This document shows positions 10,231 to 20,737 of a DNA stretch of 64,000 nt, piece by piece; the first letter of the stretch is position 1; each line of letters opens with the position of its first letter. The DNA comes from Bos javanicus (taxonomy: Eukaryota > Chordata > Mammalia > Artiodactyla > Bovidae). Made by a program: the position numbers and the translations under genes. The stretch lies in the NCBI RefSeq assembly GCF_032452875.1, contig NC_083879.1, positions 86,003,572-86,067,571 of the forward strand, given 5' to 3'. Under the pieces are notes generated by a model, which did not search any database, had not been told where the DNA came from, and saw nothing but the letters and a program-made list of their open reading frames with translations.

Positions 10231-10747
10231 AGATTTAAGTGCTATAAAATGTGTATTACAAATCTAGACTCTGTTCTGAAAACTTGAAACAACTTTCTAA
10301 ACTCTCATACTGCGCACTTTATGGCTTGTTGGAGTCAGTTGAATGTTACTGTAGAACATTTAACATACTTAGATTCTCAGAGGTCTTGAATATCTTACGT
10401 GTTTCTTGTAATCCTTGTCTCAGAGCACCTTGGCTTGCTGTGAGGTTACCATGGTGAATCCTAATTCAGCTTGGATGGCCCCTCAGCAGTGCGGCGGTGC
10501 ATTGCTGGGAGGGGCAAGGGGTTGTCCATGGGGAGCCACCGCCGTCACTCGAGGGACACTGGAGAAGTGTCACAACTCATCATAGCCTCCGTTACAAGGG
10601 GATAGCATTACCCATCTGACAGTGTGGTAGGAGATTTAAATGCGATTCTGTAAGAAAAGTACCCAGGGGACACCTAGATGGAACAATAAATACTAGCAAC
10701 TGACTAGTAATGGATCAGCTTTAGGAAAATGCAAGACCTGAGACCTG
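10231..10747. other. Unique intergenic DNA
   Basis: Mixed-composition sequence with no gene. 10610-10675 has a faint MIR-like reading (aggagatttaaatgcgat), too weak to call. Confidence 0.4.
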
Positions 10748-10892
10748 CCTCAGGGATGTCCATGGTGGTCCGGTGGCTAGGACTCTGAGCTCCCAGTTCA
10801 GGGGTGTGTTCCATCCCTGGTCAGACCGCGAGATCACACATGCCACAGCTAAAGACCTGTGTGCTGTAACTGAGGCCTGGTGCGGCCAGATG
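10748..10892 (+). mobile_element. CHR-type tRNA-derived SINE
   Basis: Older cetartiodactyl SINE head: ccatggtggtccggtggcta (A-box region), ttccatccctggtcagacc (B-box region), gatcacacatgccacagcta, and the terminal ggtgcggccaga word. Diverged and without a clear poly(A) tail. Confidence 0.72.
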
Positions 10893-10896
10893 GTTT

Positions 10897-11528
10897 TCTT
10901 CAGTTCACTTGCTCAGTTGTGTCCGACTCTTTGCGACCCCATGGACTGCCACACGCCAAACTTCCCTGTCCATCACCAACTCCTGGAGTTTGCTCAAACT
11001 CATGTCCATCGAGTCAGTGATGCCATCCAACCATCTCATCCTCCGTCGTCCCCTTCTCCTCTCGCCTTCAGTCTTTCCCAGCATCAGGGTCTTTTCCAAT
11101 GAGTCGGCTCTTCGTATCAGGTGGCCACAGTACTGGAGCTTCAGCATCAGTCCTTCCAGTGAGTGTTTAGGGTTGTTCTCCTTTAGGATGGACTGGTTGG
11201 ATCTCCTTGCAGCCCAAGGGACTCTCAAGAGTCTTCTCCAACACCACAGTTCAACAGCATCAGTTCCTTGGTGCTCAGCCTTCTTTATGGTCAAACTTTC
11301 ACTCACATCCATAACATGACTACGACTGGAAAAAAATCATAGCATTGACTAGATGGACCTTTGTCGGGAAAGTGATGTCTCTGTTTTTTAATATGCTGTC
11401 TAGGTTGGTCATAGCTTTTCTTCCAAGGAGCAAGCATCTTTTAATTTCATGGCTGCAGTCACCATCTGCAGTGATTTTGGAGCCCAAGAAAATAAAGTCT
11501 CTCACTGTTTCCATTGTCTCCCCATCTA
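10897..11528 (-). mobile_element. BovB LINE 3' fragment
   Basis: Antisense BovB covering the RT C-terminus to the 3' end (reverse-complement reading from the SKITADGDC region to the final gactgagtgaact words). It is 5' truncated near 11528 and its ORF2 remnant is frame-broken. Confidence 0.87.
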
Positions 11529-11565
11529 TGTATATATTTTTAAAAATCTGATTCTGACTCTTGAG

Positions 11566-11670
11566 TTCTCTCCAGTATTCTTGCCTGGAGAATTCCATGG
11601 ACAGAGGAGCCTGGGGGAGGGGGGTGGTTACAATCCATGGGATCACCAAGAGTTGGATTTGGCTGAGAAG
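11566..11670 (+). mobile_element. Bov-A unit fragment
   Basis: The body half of a Bov-tA or Bov-A element (ctccagtattcttgcctgga to caccaagagttggatttggc), diverged. Its end near 11671 is where the Bov-A2 element inserted. Confidence 0.7.
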
Positions 11671-11681
11671 GTGGTAATGTG

Positions 11682-11955
11682 TGGAGAAGGCAATGGCACC
11701 CCACTCCAGTACTCTTGCCTGGAAAATCCCATGGATGGAGGAGCCTGGTAGGCTGTAGTCCATGGGGTCGCTAAGAGTCGGACACGACTGAGCAACTTCC
11801 TTTTCACTTTTCACTTTCATGCATTGGAGAAGGAAATAACCCACTCCAGTGTTCTTGCCTGGAGAATCCCAGGGGTGGGGGAGCCTGGTGGGCTTCCGTC
11901 TATGGAGTTGCACAGAGTCGGACACGACTGAAGCAACTTAGCAGTAGCAGTAGCA
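11682..11955 (+). mobile_element. Bov-A2 SINE with perfect target-site duplication
   Basis: Dimeric Bov-A2: two BovB-derived Bov-A units joined by a linker (11795-11825), ending in an (AGC/AGT)-type tail at 11940-11955. An exact 11-base duplication, gtggtaatgtg, flanks it at 11671-11681 and 11956-11966, which fixes both ends. The linker holds an interferon-response-like motif. Confidence 0.92.
11801..11819 (-). promoter_or_regulatory. ISRE-like motif inside Bov-A2
   Basis: On the minus strand the linker reads GAAAGTGAAAAGTGAAAAG, matching the interferon-stimulated response pattern GAAANNGAAA. It is an inherent part of the Bov-A2 linker. Activity at this site is unknown. Confidence 0.4.
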
Positions 11956-11966
11956 GTGGTAATGTG

Positions 11967-12696
11967 GGAGGGTTTAGAGGAGGTGGGGATGACTTCTGTT
12001 CCCTGCTGGAGGCGGGGAGGCTCCGGGGGTGCAGAAGGCTGAGTGGGGTCTGAGGACCACCCGAGGACCCACTAGCGCCTGGTATCCCCAGCTCCCCATT
12101 TAGCATCCAGGTCGGGCAGCTCCTGAGGCCAGGGCCTTGCTCATCGCTGCCCAGGTCCAGGAGAGCAAACTTGGGGAGACGCCCTGTTCTGTCCAGATAG
12201 GAGACAGGAGGGGGGAGTGGAGCTGCCCACCCTCATGCCCAGAGCCAGTGCCTGGAGTGCCCAGCACCCTCTGTGGGGAAGCAGTGGCGGGCCCTCCCCA
12301 CGGTCTCAGCTTCCCCTCCTGCAGCTTGCTGTGCCTGGGGCTGAGGTCCACTCCTGATGGCTTCCGGAGGCCAGGCTGTCCCTCCCCGGGTGCCAGCCCA
12401 GTGCTGGCTCCTGTGCCCCGGCCCCTGCCCGAGGCCCAGGCAGACTTCCTCCTGTGGCCCCCACCCCCCACCGCCAGTGCAGCCTGCTGGCCTGAGGGGT
12501 GGCCTGTGTCTCAGGGAACATGGCCCCCTGCCTGGGTCCTGCGGCTGGCGGTTGGTGTCCTGGCTGAGCGAAGGGCCCGAGCACAGTCTGTAGGGTGGGC
12601 CCCAACAGGGCTCATGCGGTATTTTTTTCTGAGTCACGACGCTCATGGTACTGGAGGCTCTCTGCAAGGTCAGCTGACATGCAACAGGGAGGCTTG
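11967..12696. other. Unique GC-rich intergenic DNA
   Basis: GC-rich sequence open in several frames on both strands. The frame at 12137-12913 runs into the adjacent SINE and ends in SINE-encoded residues, so I do not call a gene. Confidence 0.45.
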
Positions 12697-12908
12697 TGCC
12701 GTCACTCAGTCGTGTCCGACTCTGTGTGACCCCATGGACTGTAGCTGCCAGGCTCCCCTGTCCATGGGATTCTCCAGGCCAGAGTACTGGAGTGAGTTGC
12801 CTTTCCTCCTTCAGGGGATCTTCCTGACCCAGGGATGGAACCCGCGTCTCTTATGTCTCCTGCATTGGCAGGCGGGTTCTTTACCATTAGTGCTACCTGG
12901 GAAGCCTT
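12697..12908 (-). mobile_element. Bov-tA SINE
   Basis: Nearly full length in antisense: the BovB-related body starts at tcactcagtcgtgtccgact and the tRNA-type head ends at tacctgggaagcc. Its B-box region is degraded (ggttccatcc). Confidence 0.88.
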
Positions 12909-14155
12909 ACTAGTTGTTCTCCGGAAAACCCCCAGACTTTTCAAGGATCCCAATTTGGGAGGAATGGACCACATATCTTCACTCAGCATTTCTTCCCTGT
13001 TTTTTGGAGCCAGTGCGGAGAGGGATTCGCGAGTGTCCATCCCAGCCCCAGGATACAAAGGCCACCATCAGGGCGAGGGCAGGAGCTCCCGGTTGGAGGG
13101 CGAGTGTCGGGCGAGGGGTGCACGGGCCGAGGGGGCCCCGATGGGACCGCCTTCCTGTCGTCGTTTCTCCAAATCTCCTGCCGAGTTTTTGAGGACCCGC
13201 TCTGCGCTTGGGGAGACTTACCTGAGAGCAGGTTGTGTTACCCTTTCCTTCCTTCTGTAAATCACATTGTGATTTAGGTGAACTCTGAGAGTGTGTCATT
13301 TGCAGAAGGAAGCATAGTATTAATAACTCTTTTTGTGTAAAGAGTGCTCGTCTAATAGTCCCGTTTCTGAGTTTACGTCTCTGGTGCCTGGATGTTCCCT
13401 TTGGCATCACGTCCTCCCCACACCGTGCAGACATCCTCACGAAGCACAGTATTTTCAGGCCCCAAACTTAAACACACAGAGCGCGGGGACTGGAGCCAGG
13501 CAAGCAGTGGAGCTAGGACGCGAGGCAGGCGCCGGTTCTCAGCTCCGGGCGTTTCTCGTTACAAGTTAAACTGTTGACAATGATGGCTTAATAGGCGCTA
13601 CCTGGGATGTGGGTGAGATAATGAGGATGAAAGGCTGTGCCTCTGCATTTCCTGGCTTCTTTGTGTTGAAATTAGTAAATGCATGATCACGGCAAAATGG
13701 TTTTCTGAATTTAATTTTCACTCCTTCTACGCCCTCTGCCCGAGAGATAAACGGAGAAGAGGTGCTGTCTTAAGAGCCTTGTTTTGAAGCTGCCTGGGCA
13801 GCTCTCAGGGCCCTGCTGCCCTGGGGAGGGTCGGGGTCTGAGGACAGATGGACACAAGGTCCGGCTCAGGTTGGGGGGTGAAGGCCCAGGGTCGTCGGCG
13901 CTCATCTGGGGGCTGAGGGCGTGGAGCAGGCGCTGAGTCCACCACGAGGTGGAGCCCTGGGGGCAGGACACTCGGGAGAGTTACAGGCAGGTAGGTGGCG
14001 GCAGGGAAATGGGCGCTGTCCCCCAGACCCTCCCCTGAGGCCTCCTTTCTGTCGGCCAGGCCCTCCGGGGCACGTGGAGTCTGCGTTAGGGTGACTTGGG
14101 TTTAAAGGACAGCGGGGCTCAGCAGCAGCAGAGCGCAGAGCCACTAACGTGCCCA
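12909..14155. other. Unique intergenic DNA with a CpG-dense patch
   Basis: Non-repetitive. 13021-13210 has about 16 CpG in 190 bases, a short CpG-dense patch. 13560-13740 is AT-rich. No exon is recognised. Confidence 0.45.
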
Positions 14156-14159
14156 CTGA

Positions 14160-14268
14160 TTTGATTGGATCGGCCAGGTTCAGGGCCCGGGATCGGTCCC
14201 TGGTGGGGGAACTGAGATCCCACAAGCAGCACTGCCTAAAAAAACACAACAAAAACCAAAACAGTCGT
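14160..14268 (+). mobile_element. CHR-type SINE fragment
   Basis: The B-box region (gggatcggtccctggtgg), gaactgagatcccacaagca and an A-rich tail (14240-14266) mark a 5'-truncated, diverged CHR SINE. Confidence 0.72.
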
Positions 14269-15094
14269 CCGGGGTCTGACTCAGCCTGAGCTCACCTTCA
14301 GTGCCTTCAGGGGAGCTGCTCGGGCAGCCTTCCCAGGCGAGTCAGCGTCTGGAAGGTGCCCGTCTGCCCCCGGGCGGCGGGGTCACCGGTCGTGGGGCCC
14401 GGCTTCCTCCCGGGCCCATTGGGGCCTGGCCTCTGCCTCTGGGTGCGTCTCCAGCCAAGAGGTCTCAGGCCCCAGCTCTGCTCAGGAGCCTCCGTTTCTA
14501 GGCCAGCCCCCACTAGCGGCTCCGGGGCTGGGCTGGGGAGGGACCAGCCATGTCTGGTTGCTCGTGGCAAGCCCTGGACCCGCCGCCTCAGTTCCATGGG
14601 ACTCAGCCTCCCCAACAGGGGGCTGGAGCAGTGATGGCCATCAGGGACTCCCACAAGAATTCAGTGAAACAGCACGCGCAGCAGTTCTAGCCTGTGGGGC
14701 CCCTCTGCGGGCTGGCCGCATTCTGAGGGCTGGGCACCCTGGCTGGAGGGGTGTCTGGCTCAGTCAGGGGCACAGGAGCGCCTGGCATTTACAGAGGCAG
14801 CTTGACCAGCAAAGGCAGCATCGCAGGGAGCTACCCCAGGGCTGGCCCTGCTCCGAAGGCTTTCTGAGCAGAGCAGAGGGGTATGAGCGTCTTGGGGGCG
14901 GGTCCTCTTTTGGGTCCCACAGGGGACTTTGTTTAGTGACCACAACGCAGCCCTCCACTGCCTCAGCCTTTGAACTTCACGTGAGCCCTCACGGAAAGGT
15001 TGTCCTTGGTGTCATCGTACCAGCTGGAGCCCAGGATGTGGCGGTGGGCACAGAGGTCTCTGTGCGCAGGGAAAGCCAAGTGTATTAAACAGGG
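14269..15094. other. Unique GC-rich intergenic DNA
   Basis: Open frames of 90-176 codons occur on both strands because GC is high. None shows a recognisable domain, and the 14558-15088 frame stops beside a SINE. Confidence 0.45.
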
Positions 15095-15297
15095 AGGGCT
15101 TCCTGGGCGGCTCCGAGGTCAGCAGCCCACCTGCCAGTGTGGGAGACTTGGGCTTGATCCCTAGTGGGGTAAGTCCCCTGAAGGAGGGCATGGCAACCCA
15201 CTCCAAGATTCTTGCCTGGAGAATCCCAGGGACAGAGGAGCCTGGCGGGCTACGGTCCATGGGGTCACGGAGAGTCGGACACGACTGAGCAACTGAA
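15095..15297 (+). mobile_element. Bov-tA SINE (left arm of inverted pair)
   Basis: Full-length Bov-tA with a mutated A-box region (cggctccgaggtcagcag) and body ending gacacgactgagcaactga. It faces the antisense copy at 15306-15507. Confidence 0.88.
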
Positions 15298-15305
15298 TGT
15301 GCTAA

Positions 15306-15507
15306 GTGGTTCAGTCGTGTCCGACTCTTTGCGACCCCATGGACCGTAGCCCGCCAGGCTCCTCTGTCCCTAGGATTCTCCAGGCAAGAATCCTGGAGTG
15401 GGTTGCCATGCCCTCCTCCAGGGATCTTGCTGACCCAGGGATTGACCCCGCATCCTTGTGTCTCCTGCACGGGTGGGTGGGTCCTTTACTACTGTTATAG
15501 TTGCCAC
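15306..15507 (-). mobile_element. Bov-tA SINE (right arm of inverted pair)
   Basis: Antisense Bov-tA tail-to-tail with the copy at 15095-15297. The nearest arms, 15245-15288 and 15311-15354, are reverse complements at 41 of 44 positions around a 22-base loop. Confidence 0.88.
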
Positions 15508-16524
15508 CGCGACAGTTAAATAGGAAACTCTCACCGCATGATTGCTATTCAAGTCCTGTAGCGTAGCCTGTGTGTAAGTTTCTGTAGAACAATGAATTTA
15601 AAAGAAAGGTCATATACATGTAATATCCCCCCTCCCTCTCTTCTTTCTTGCTTCCTGCGGTAGGAAAAAAGACAACTTTGGGGAACTTCTTGGATTCTAT
15701 GCACCTAACTCCTCAAACTTTGCATTAATATACATTTTTCTTTATATTTAATTTCTGTGACAGACAAATTGCATGCCCTTAATTGAATTAACACAAATTA
15801 GACCTGAAAGGAATTGAGGAATGAACATCTGGGATGTTTCTTGAAAGCTTTCTTATTGCTTGAAGCGCTCGGGAAAAAAAATCCCTCTTCCTTAACGACA
15901 CCAATTAAAGACATATTAGAGTTAATACCGGCAGCATCTTTCCAAAGCGGGGGTGATCATGATGGCTTCTGATCCTATTATTTCAGAACTCAGAAGCCAA
16001 GTGTTTAAAAGCAGGACTGGTTTCAGGGAGGCACCTAGAGCTGGAGGGGCAGATGGAGTCTGGTGAATGGGGAGCTGACCGATCCTAGAGGGTGACCAAG
16101 AGCCTGAGGCATCTGCCTGCCAGGGGAGGCGTGGGACTCATACCTGCGGGACTCTCGGGCCTGGGGACACACCGCCCCTCCCCCTCCCAGCCCCTTGCTC
16201 CAGTTCTTTGTCTTGTTTGCAGATGACGCTTGCCCATCTCCAAGGTTGTGTCTGGTGCTGAGAGCCCAGGTGCCAGTCGACAGCTGAGCCACTAAGTAAA
16301 TAATTCCCTCAGAGAAGCAGGACCTGTGTCCCCAGGCCGCACCTGCTGGCCTGGGCTGCACCCGAGAAAGCTTCCTTCTGTGCCCACACTCACGGGTCTC
16401 TGGCGTTCGAGGGCAGGGTGCCCTCCGTCTCTTTGGCTGCCTCCCCATCTTTCTAATGTGTTTCTGCTCTTTCACGCCCATCCCTTCATCCTGCTATGAG
16501 ACACGGGTGGCTTCTTGAAGGTGC
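15508..16524. other. Unique DNA with AT-rich candidate regulatory tract (15540-16010)
   Basis: 15700-15930 contains words such as ccttaattgaattaacac and ccaattaaagacatatt, typical of homeodomain sites in conserved noncoding elements. From 16020 the sequence becomes GC-rich and unremarkable. Conservation cannot be judged from one sequence. Confidence 0.35.
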
Positions 16525-16690
16525 TGGTCCTCAAGTGAGGTCTGCAGGCCAGCAGGGTCAGCAGCACCGGGGGCCTTTGAAATGCAGATTGACTCCACTT
16601 AGACCCTCTGAACCTGAAGAGGGTGTGGGTGGAGCTCAGGCTCTGTGGTAAGGAGCTCTCCAGGTGGTGCTGGAAGCTCCGGAACCATTG
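16525..16690 (+). mobile_element. MER5-like (hAT-Charlie) DNA transposon fragment
   Basis: The order ggtcctcaag, cagcagcaccgggggcctt, gaaatgcagattgac, ccctctgaacctgaagag, ctccaggtggtgctgg follows the MER5 non-autonomous hAT layout. Old and diverged. Orientation is tentative. Confidence 0.55.
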
Positions 16691-16765
16691 GTCCGGTTTC
16701 CTGACTGGTCCAATGAGAGTGAGTCAGGAGGGACCAGAAGTGCCACCGTCTCAGGGTGCGGGTGG

Positions 16766-17070
16766 GGCTCAGGAGGGCGCCGGACAGGACCTGTGCACGC
16801 TCACTGTAGGACTGGCCCTCGCTCATGGGAGCCCGTGTAGGCTCAGGAGGGCGCCGGGCAGGACCTGTGCACGCTCACTGTAGGACCCGCCCTCGCTCAT
16901 GGGAGCCCGTGTAGGCTCAGGAGGGTGCCGGGCAGGACCTGTGCCTGTGCGTGCTCACCGTAGGACCCGCCCTCGCTCATGGGAGCCCGTGTAGGCTCAG
17001 GAGGGTGCCGGGCAGGACCTGTGCATGCTCACTGTAGGACCCGCCCTCGCTCATGGGAGCCCGTGGAGGA
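16766..17070. repeat. 74-bp minisatellite, 4 copies
   Basis: Units start at 16766, 16840, 16914 and 16994 with the word ggctcaggagggcgccgg. Periods are 74, 74 and 80 because the third unit has a 6-base internal duplication of ctgtgc. GC-rich. Confidence 0.92.
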
Positions 17071-17590
17071 CCACCCCCCATGGGAGCCTGCACACCCTCT
17101 GTGCAGGAAGCATCTTTAGTATTAATCTCAGAAAAAGTGCTCTGGGAGACCTGCTTCCAGCTACCAAGGACCTCTGGTGGGCAGCTGTGGGGCCTTCCTT
17201 CCTGAGGTTGGAATTACCCTTCGTCTTCATTGGAAAATCGCACTTTCCATTTTTCTGGAGGTGGCGAGGTTGAATGGAGTCAGTGACTGTGAAGCATGCG
17301 CCAGACCTCTGCATTTGTGAGTTAGGGGGAGAGGGGGGATGTTTCCTCCCGAGCAAAGTGGGATAAATACTCCATGCAGGTTGTAAGTGGTCCCTGAGTG
17401 GATCACAGCTGTGCCCTCTCCTCACAAGTGTGACGGGGGTGTCTCCAAATCCCCGAATGGAAGTTTGACCGGTGATTCCTGTGCAATGACACACAAATGA
17501 GGGAATCCAGGTCTCTAACAAGGAGAAGACTGTCTGCTTTCCTCCTCTGGTTCTCTAGGAGGCTCGTTGGATAAGTGGTCTCTGTGGTCT
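17071..17590. other. Unique intergenic DNA
   Basis: No repeat, RNA gene or exon recognised. Confidence 0.4.
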
Positions 17591-17597
17591 CCGTGCG

Positions 17598-18345
17598 GGG
17601 CTTCCCTGATGGGTCAGTTGGTAAAGAATCTGCCTGCAGTGCAGGAGACCTCGGTTCAATCCCTGGGTCAGGAAGATCCGCTGGAGAAGGGATCGGATAC
17701 CCACTCCAGTGTTCTTGGGCTTCCCGGTGACTCAGCTGGTGAAGAATCTGCCTGCAATGCAGGAGACCTCGGTTCAATCCCTGGGTCAGGAAGATCCGCT
17801 GGAGAAGGGATCGGATACCCACTCCAGTGTTCTTGGGCTTCCCGGTGACTCAGCTGGTGAAGAATCTGCCTGCAATGCAGGAGACCTCGGTTCAATCCCT
17901 GGGTCAGGAAGATCCGCTGGAGAAGGGATCAGATACCCACTGCAGTGTTCTTGGGCTTCCCGGTGGCTCAGCTGGTGAAGAATCTGCCTGCAATGCAGGA
18001 GACCTCGGTTCAATCCCTGGGTCAGGAAGATCCGCTGGAGAAGGGATCGGATACCCACTGCAGTGTTCTTGGGCTTCCCGGTGGCTCAGCTGGTGAAGAA
18101 TCTGCCTGCATGTGCTGGGCAGATTCACTGCCAGTGTGGGAACAATTCCAGGGCAAGATGGGATCCGTCCCAGAGTTCTGAAGGAAGTGGCAAGAAAATA
18201 AACAGACAAAAAAGAATCTGCCTGCAACGCGGGAGACCCGGGTTTGATCCCTGGGTTGGGAAGATCCACTGGAGAAGGGAAAGGCTGCCCACTCCAGTAT
18301 TCTGGCCTGGAGAATTCCATGGGGTTGCAAAGAATGGTCTCTGTG
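17598..18345 (+). mobile_element. Tandem array of tRNA-type SINE heads ending in a Bov-tA
   Basis: Five head units start at 17598, 17717, 17835, 17953 and 18071, with periods of 119, 118, 118 and 118 bases. Each runs from gggcttccc to ccactccagtgttctt, so only the tRNA-derived part and the start of the body are repeated. Units 4 and 5 have a perfect Pol III A box (tggctcagctgg), and units 1-4 carry ggttcaatccc, which fits the B box. Unit 5 is interrupted at 18111-18211 by a small retroposed insert. After it the last unit continues into a truncated Bov-tA body (to about 18345). Neighbouring units differ by only a few bases, which indicates recent tandem duplication or unequal exchange. Confidence 0.92.
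18111..18211 (+). mobile_element. Small retroposed insert with target-site duplication
   Basis: A 101-base non-SINE sequence splits the fifth head unit. It ends in an A-rich tail preceded by an AATAAA-like word (aaaataaacagacaaaa), and an exact 15-base duplication, aagaatctgcctgca, flanks it at 18096-18110 and 18212-18226. This is the signature of LINE-mediated retroposition of a short RNA, possibly a severely truncated mRNA 3' end. The source transcript is not recognised. Confidence 0.85.
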
Positions 18346-18599
18346 AATCGAGGGCACTTCAGCAGGCAGACGGGTCCCTCTCTTACCTGCCTCCTTGGCA
18401 CGCACCCCTCCCACCGCACCCTGCCCTCTGCTGGATCATCTTCCCCACAAGAACAGTGAGGGAGCAAAACTGTAACCACTGAGCTTCCTGATGGTGGAGG
18501 CTGGTCTGTATAACAGGGGCTTGGGAGCCCTCTGCCAGAATATCATCTTAAAGATGCTCACCGTGTTCTAATCCATAGAAGTACGTAGATCCCAATCTC
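18346..18599. other. Unique intergenic DNA
   Basis: No recognisable feature. Confidence 0.4.
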
Positions 18600-18805
18600 C
18601 TGACCTTGGGATGGACATGTACGCACAGCTGTCTATTTAGAACCGACAACCAACAAGGGCCTACTGTACAGCACAGGGACTCCTGCTCAAACTTCTGTAA
18701 CAACCCAAATGGGAGAAGAATTTGAAAAAGAATAGATGTGTGTATTATATATAACTGCATCACTTTGTTGTGCCCCTGAAACTAGACTCATGTAAACCGT
18801 GGCTG
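18600..18805 (+). mobile_element. L1 (artiodactyl) 3' end
   Basis: Diagnostic words in order: accaacaagggcctactgta, cagcacagggactcctgctc, tctgtaacaacccaaatggg, gaatttgaaaaagaatagat, catcactttgttgtgcccct, gaaactagac. These match the 3' untranslated end of artiodactyl L1 elements. No tail repeat remains. Confidence 0.85.
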
Positions 18806-20735
18806 CAGCGTGGCGCTGGTCTTGGCAGCGCTCGGATGAGGGCTGATCCTTCATCTTAGGCCACTTCTCAAGAGGGTCCCTGGCTCCGCGGCGAGCCCCC
18901 CATCTTCATCGTCCTTCCCTCACCACGGGGCAGCGTTAGTCTCTGCCTTCTTCCCCGTCCCTTGGGGATTTGCTAGAATGTGGTTCACATGAGGCTCTGT
19001 GACCTGCTCTATCTCCCTGGACACCGTCAAGCACCTGGAAGGAGAGAGACTGAAGAGCCAGGCTTGGCGCCATGCCAGGCTGCCGGCCGTGGGAGAGTGA
19101 GAACGAGGGCCCCCGTGGGCCGCGTCCCCGGCAGGACAGCCAGGCCTGGATGGCGGAGTCGCTGCTGCTTCTCCTCCTTTCCCACGTTCCACAGAGGAGG
19201 CACCCTGGGGGTCTCTGTGCCATGGAACACGGAGCGGAGTGGCTACCACTCCCTTCCCTGTGATTCCCCTGTCCCAGGGAGTGCTGGGACCCAGGACAGC
19301 AGGCCGCCATCCCGCGCCTAGCTCGCAGGAGCGTGGCTCTGCACCCCAAGAAGAGGCGGGAGCCTCAGCCCAGCAGCTGGACCAGGTGATTTTTCATCCG
19401 TCGGAGGGACTGTCAGCACTCACAGTCCTGGGAGAGAGTCTTTCTCCCTGTCACGGGTGAGATAAACTCCCCCTAACGCTACGGCGGCAGCCAAGCTGCC
19501 AACTCCACATTTGCATTTCGTAGTTTTGTTACAAATCAAAGATGTTGCCAGAATGCTTTGGTTTGGTTTGGGAAGGTAAATTGTAGTCATTATACTGGGG
19601 CACAGAAAGGCATACTAAATCTGAAGAGCAACACACTGCCAAGACTGGGGTCAGTCCTTCAGGGGTGACCAAGCGCGGCGTATTTCCAAACGGGTCCATC
19701 TTCCTCCAGACAAAGGTGCCAGATTTAACCAGCTCGCTGTTGATAGGAGAGCTACTGTTGGTAGGAGCATCTCACGGGTCGGGGAAACTGCAACACCATC
19801 TCTAAACATCGAAGACCATAGAAGGTCCTCCAGGTCTTGCTGGGGATGCTATCGAGGGTTGCCAAGTCTTGGCCAGAGGAAGTGCAGTCTTCACGAGGGC
19901 CCCGCGGTCAGGCCAGCGGTCGATACCGGGACAAAGGAGCCCCAAGTGGGGCTTTGTCTGCTTACTGTTCAATAAAAGTGCTTTGCTGGGAGAAGACAGT
20001 GCAGCCCTCAGTTTTGAGGGCTTGATATATATGGATATTAAACTCGTCTTCAGAACTGAGTGCCCACTGCTTCTGTCTCCTTTGAGAGCAGGGCAGGGTA
20101 ATTGGAAAGCCGCGGCGGCCCTTGTGCTGAAGCAGCATAAATCTCTGGGGGGTGACGGGCTGACAATGGGCACCCTCCTTCGCTATCAGGGTGGCCCTTG
20201 TCTGAACTATTTATTAACCGAGATGTGAATGGGCCAATGAAGGGCCGATTTATATGTAACCACAGGAGATGTATTGCGACTGCCTTAAACATCGATTTCC
20301 TTCCTGCGTTTGTTCTTGGTGGGGTATAGACGCGCAGAAGTGCAATAATGCGGGTCTGTCCTTATCAGATCTTGGATATTTCCCCAGACTGTCTGCAGCC
20401 ATTAACCTTGCATATTATCTGACTTTGGTGATTAGTACCGGGCACATAAACCCGTATTGATGGCCGGTCTTGGTGGAGAATAGTCTGCTGAGTTATTGGG
20501 GCTGGGTTTTGCTGACTCTGTGATACTAACGATAGTATTATGCTGGTGCCGCGAGGTCGCTCGTTTGTCATCTCTAGGTGTGCGGTGTGGCCGTGTGGGG
20601 CTGGGCTACCAGGAGAATCTTGTTGAGAAGTGTCAGTCCCAACTCACTGCCCTTCTCAGGCTGTGCTGGGGCAGCCGCACCTGCCGACTGTGGTGAAGAC
20701 CAAGCGCTGTGCTCTCATTTTCTCATCCTAACCCT
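18806..20735. other. Unique DNA; candidate regulatory tract 19490-20460
   Basis: 18806-19490 is GC-rich and non-coding as far as I can see. 19490-20460 is AT-richer, with a perfect octamer site (atttgcat at 19509-19516) and words such as ctatttattaaccgagatg, gccgatttatatgtaacc and aacatcgatttcc, in the style of developmental noncoding elements. No exon is recognised. Confidence 0.35.
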
Positions 20736-20737
20736 GC

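Noticed and set aside
12137..12913. 258-codon plus-strand frame
   Set aside because: Its last third is the standard antisense Bov-tA translation (CPTLCDPMDCS-type). The first part is GC-rich sequence equally open on the other strand.
14558..15088. 176-codon frame as a candidate exon or gene
   Set aside because: No recognisable domain, GC-driven openness on both strands, and it abuts a SINE.
17598..18345. Cluster of true tRNA genes
   Set aside because: The tRNA-like heads continue into the BovB-related SINE body and lack a complete cloverleaf and terminator. They are SINE heads.
17567..18482. Multiple overlapping frames of 70-191 codons
   Set aside because: All are translations of the 118-base SINE-head units in different frames.
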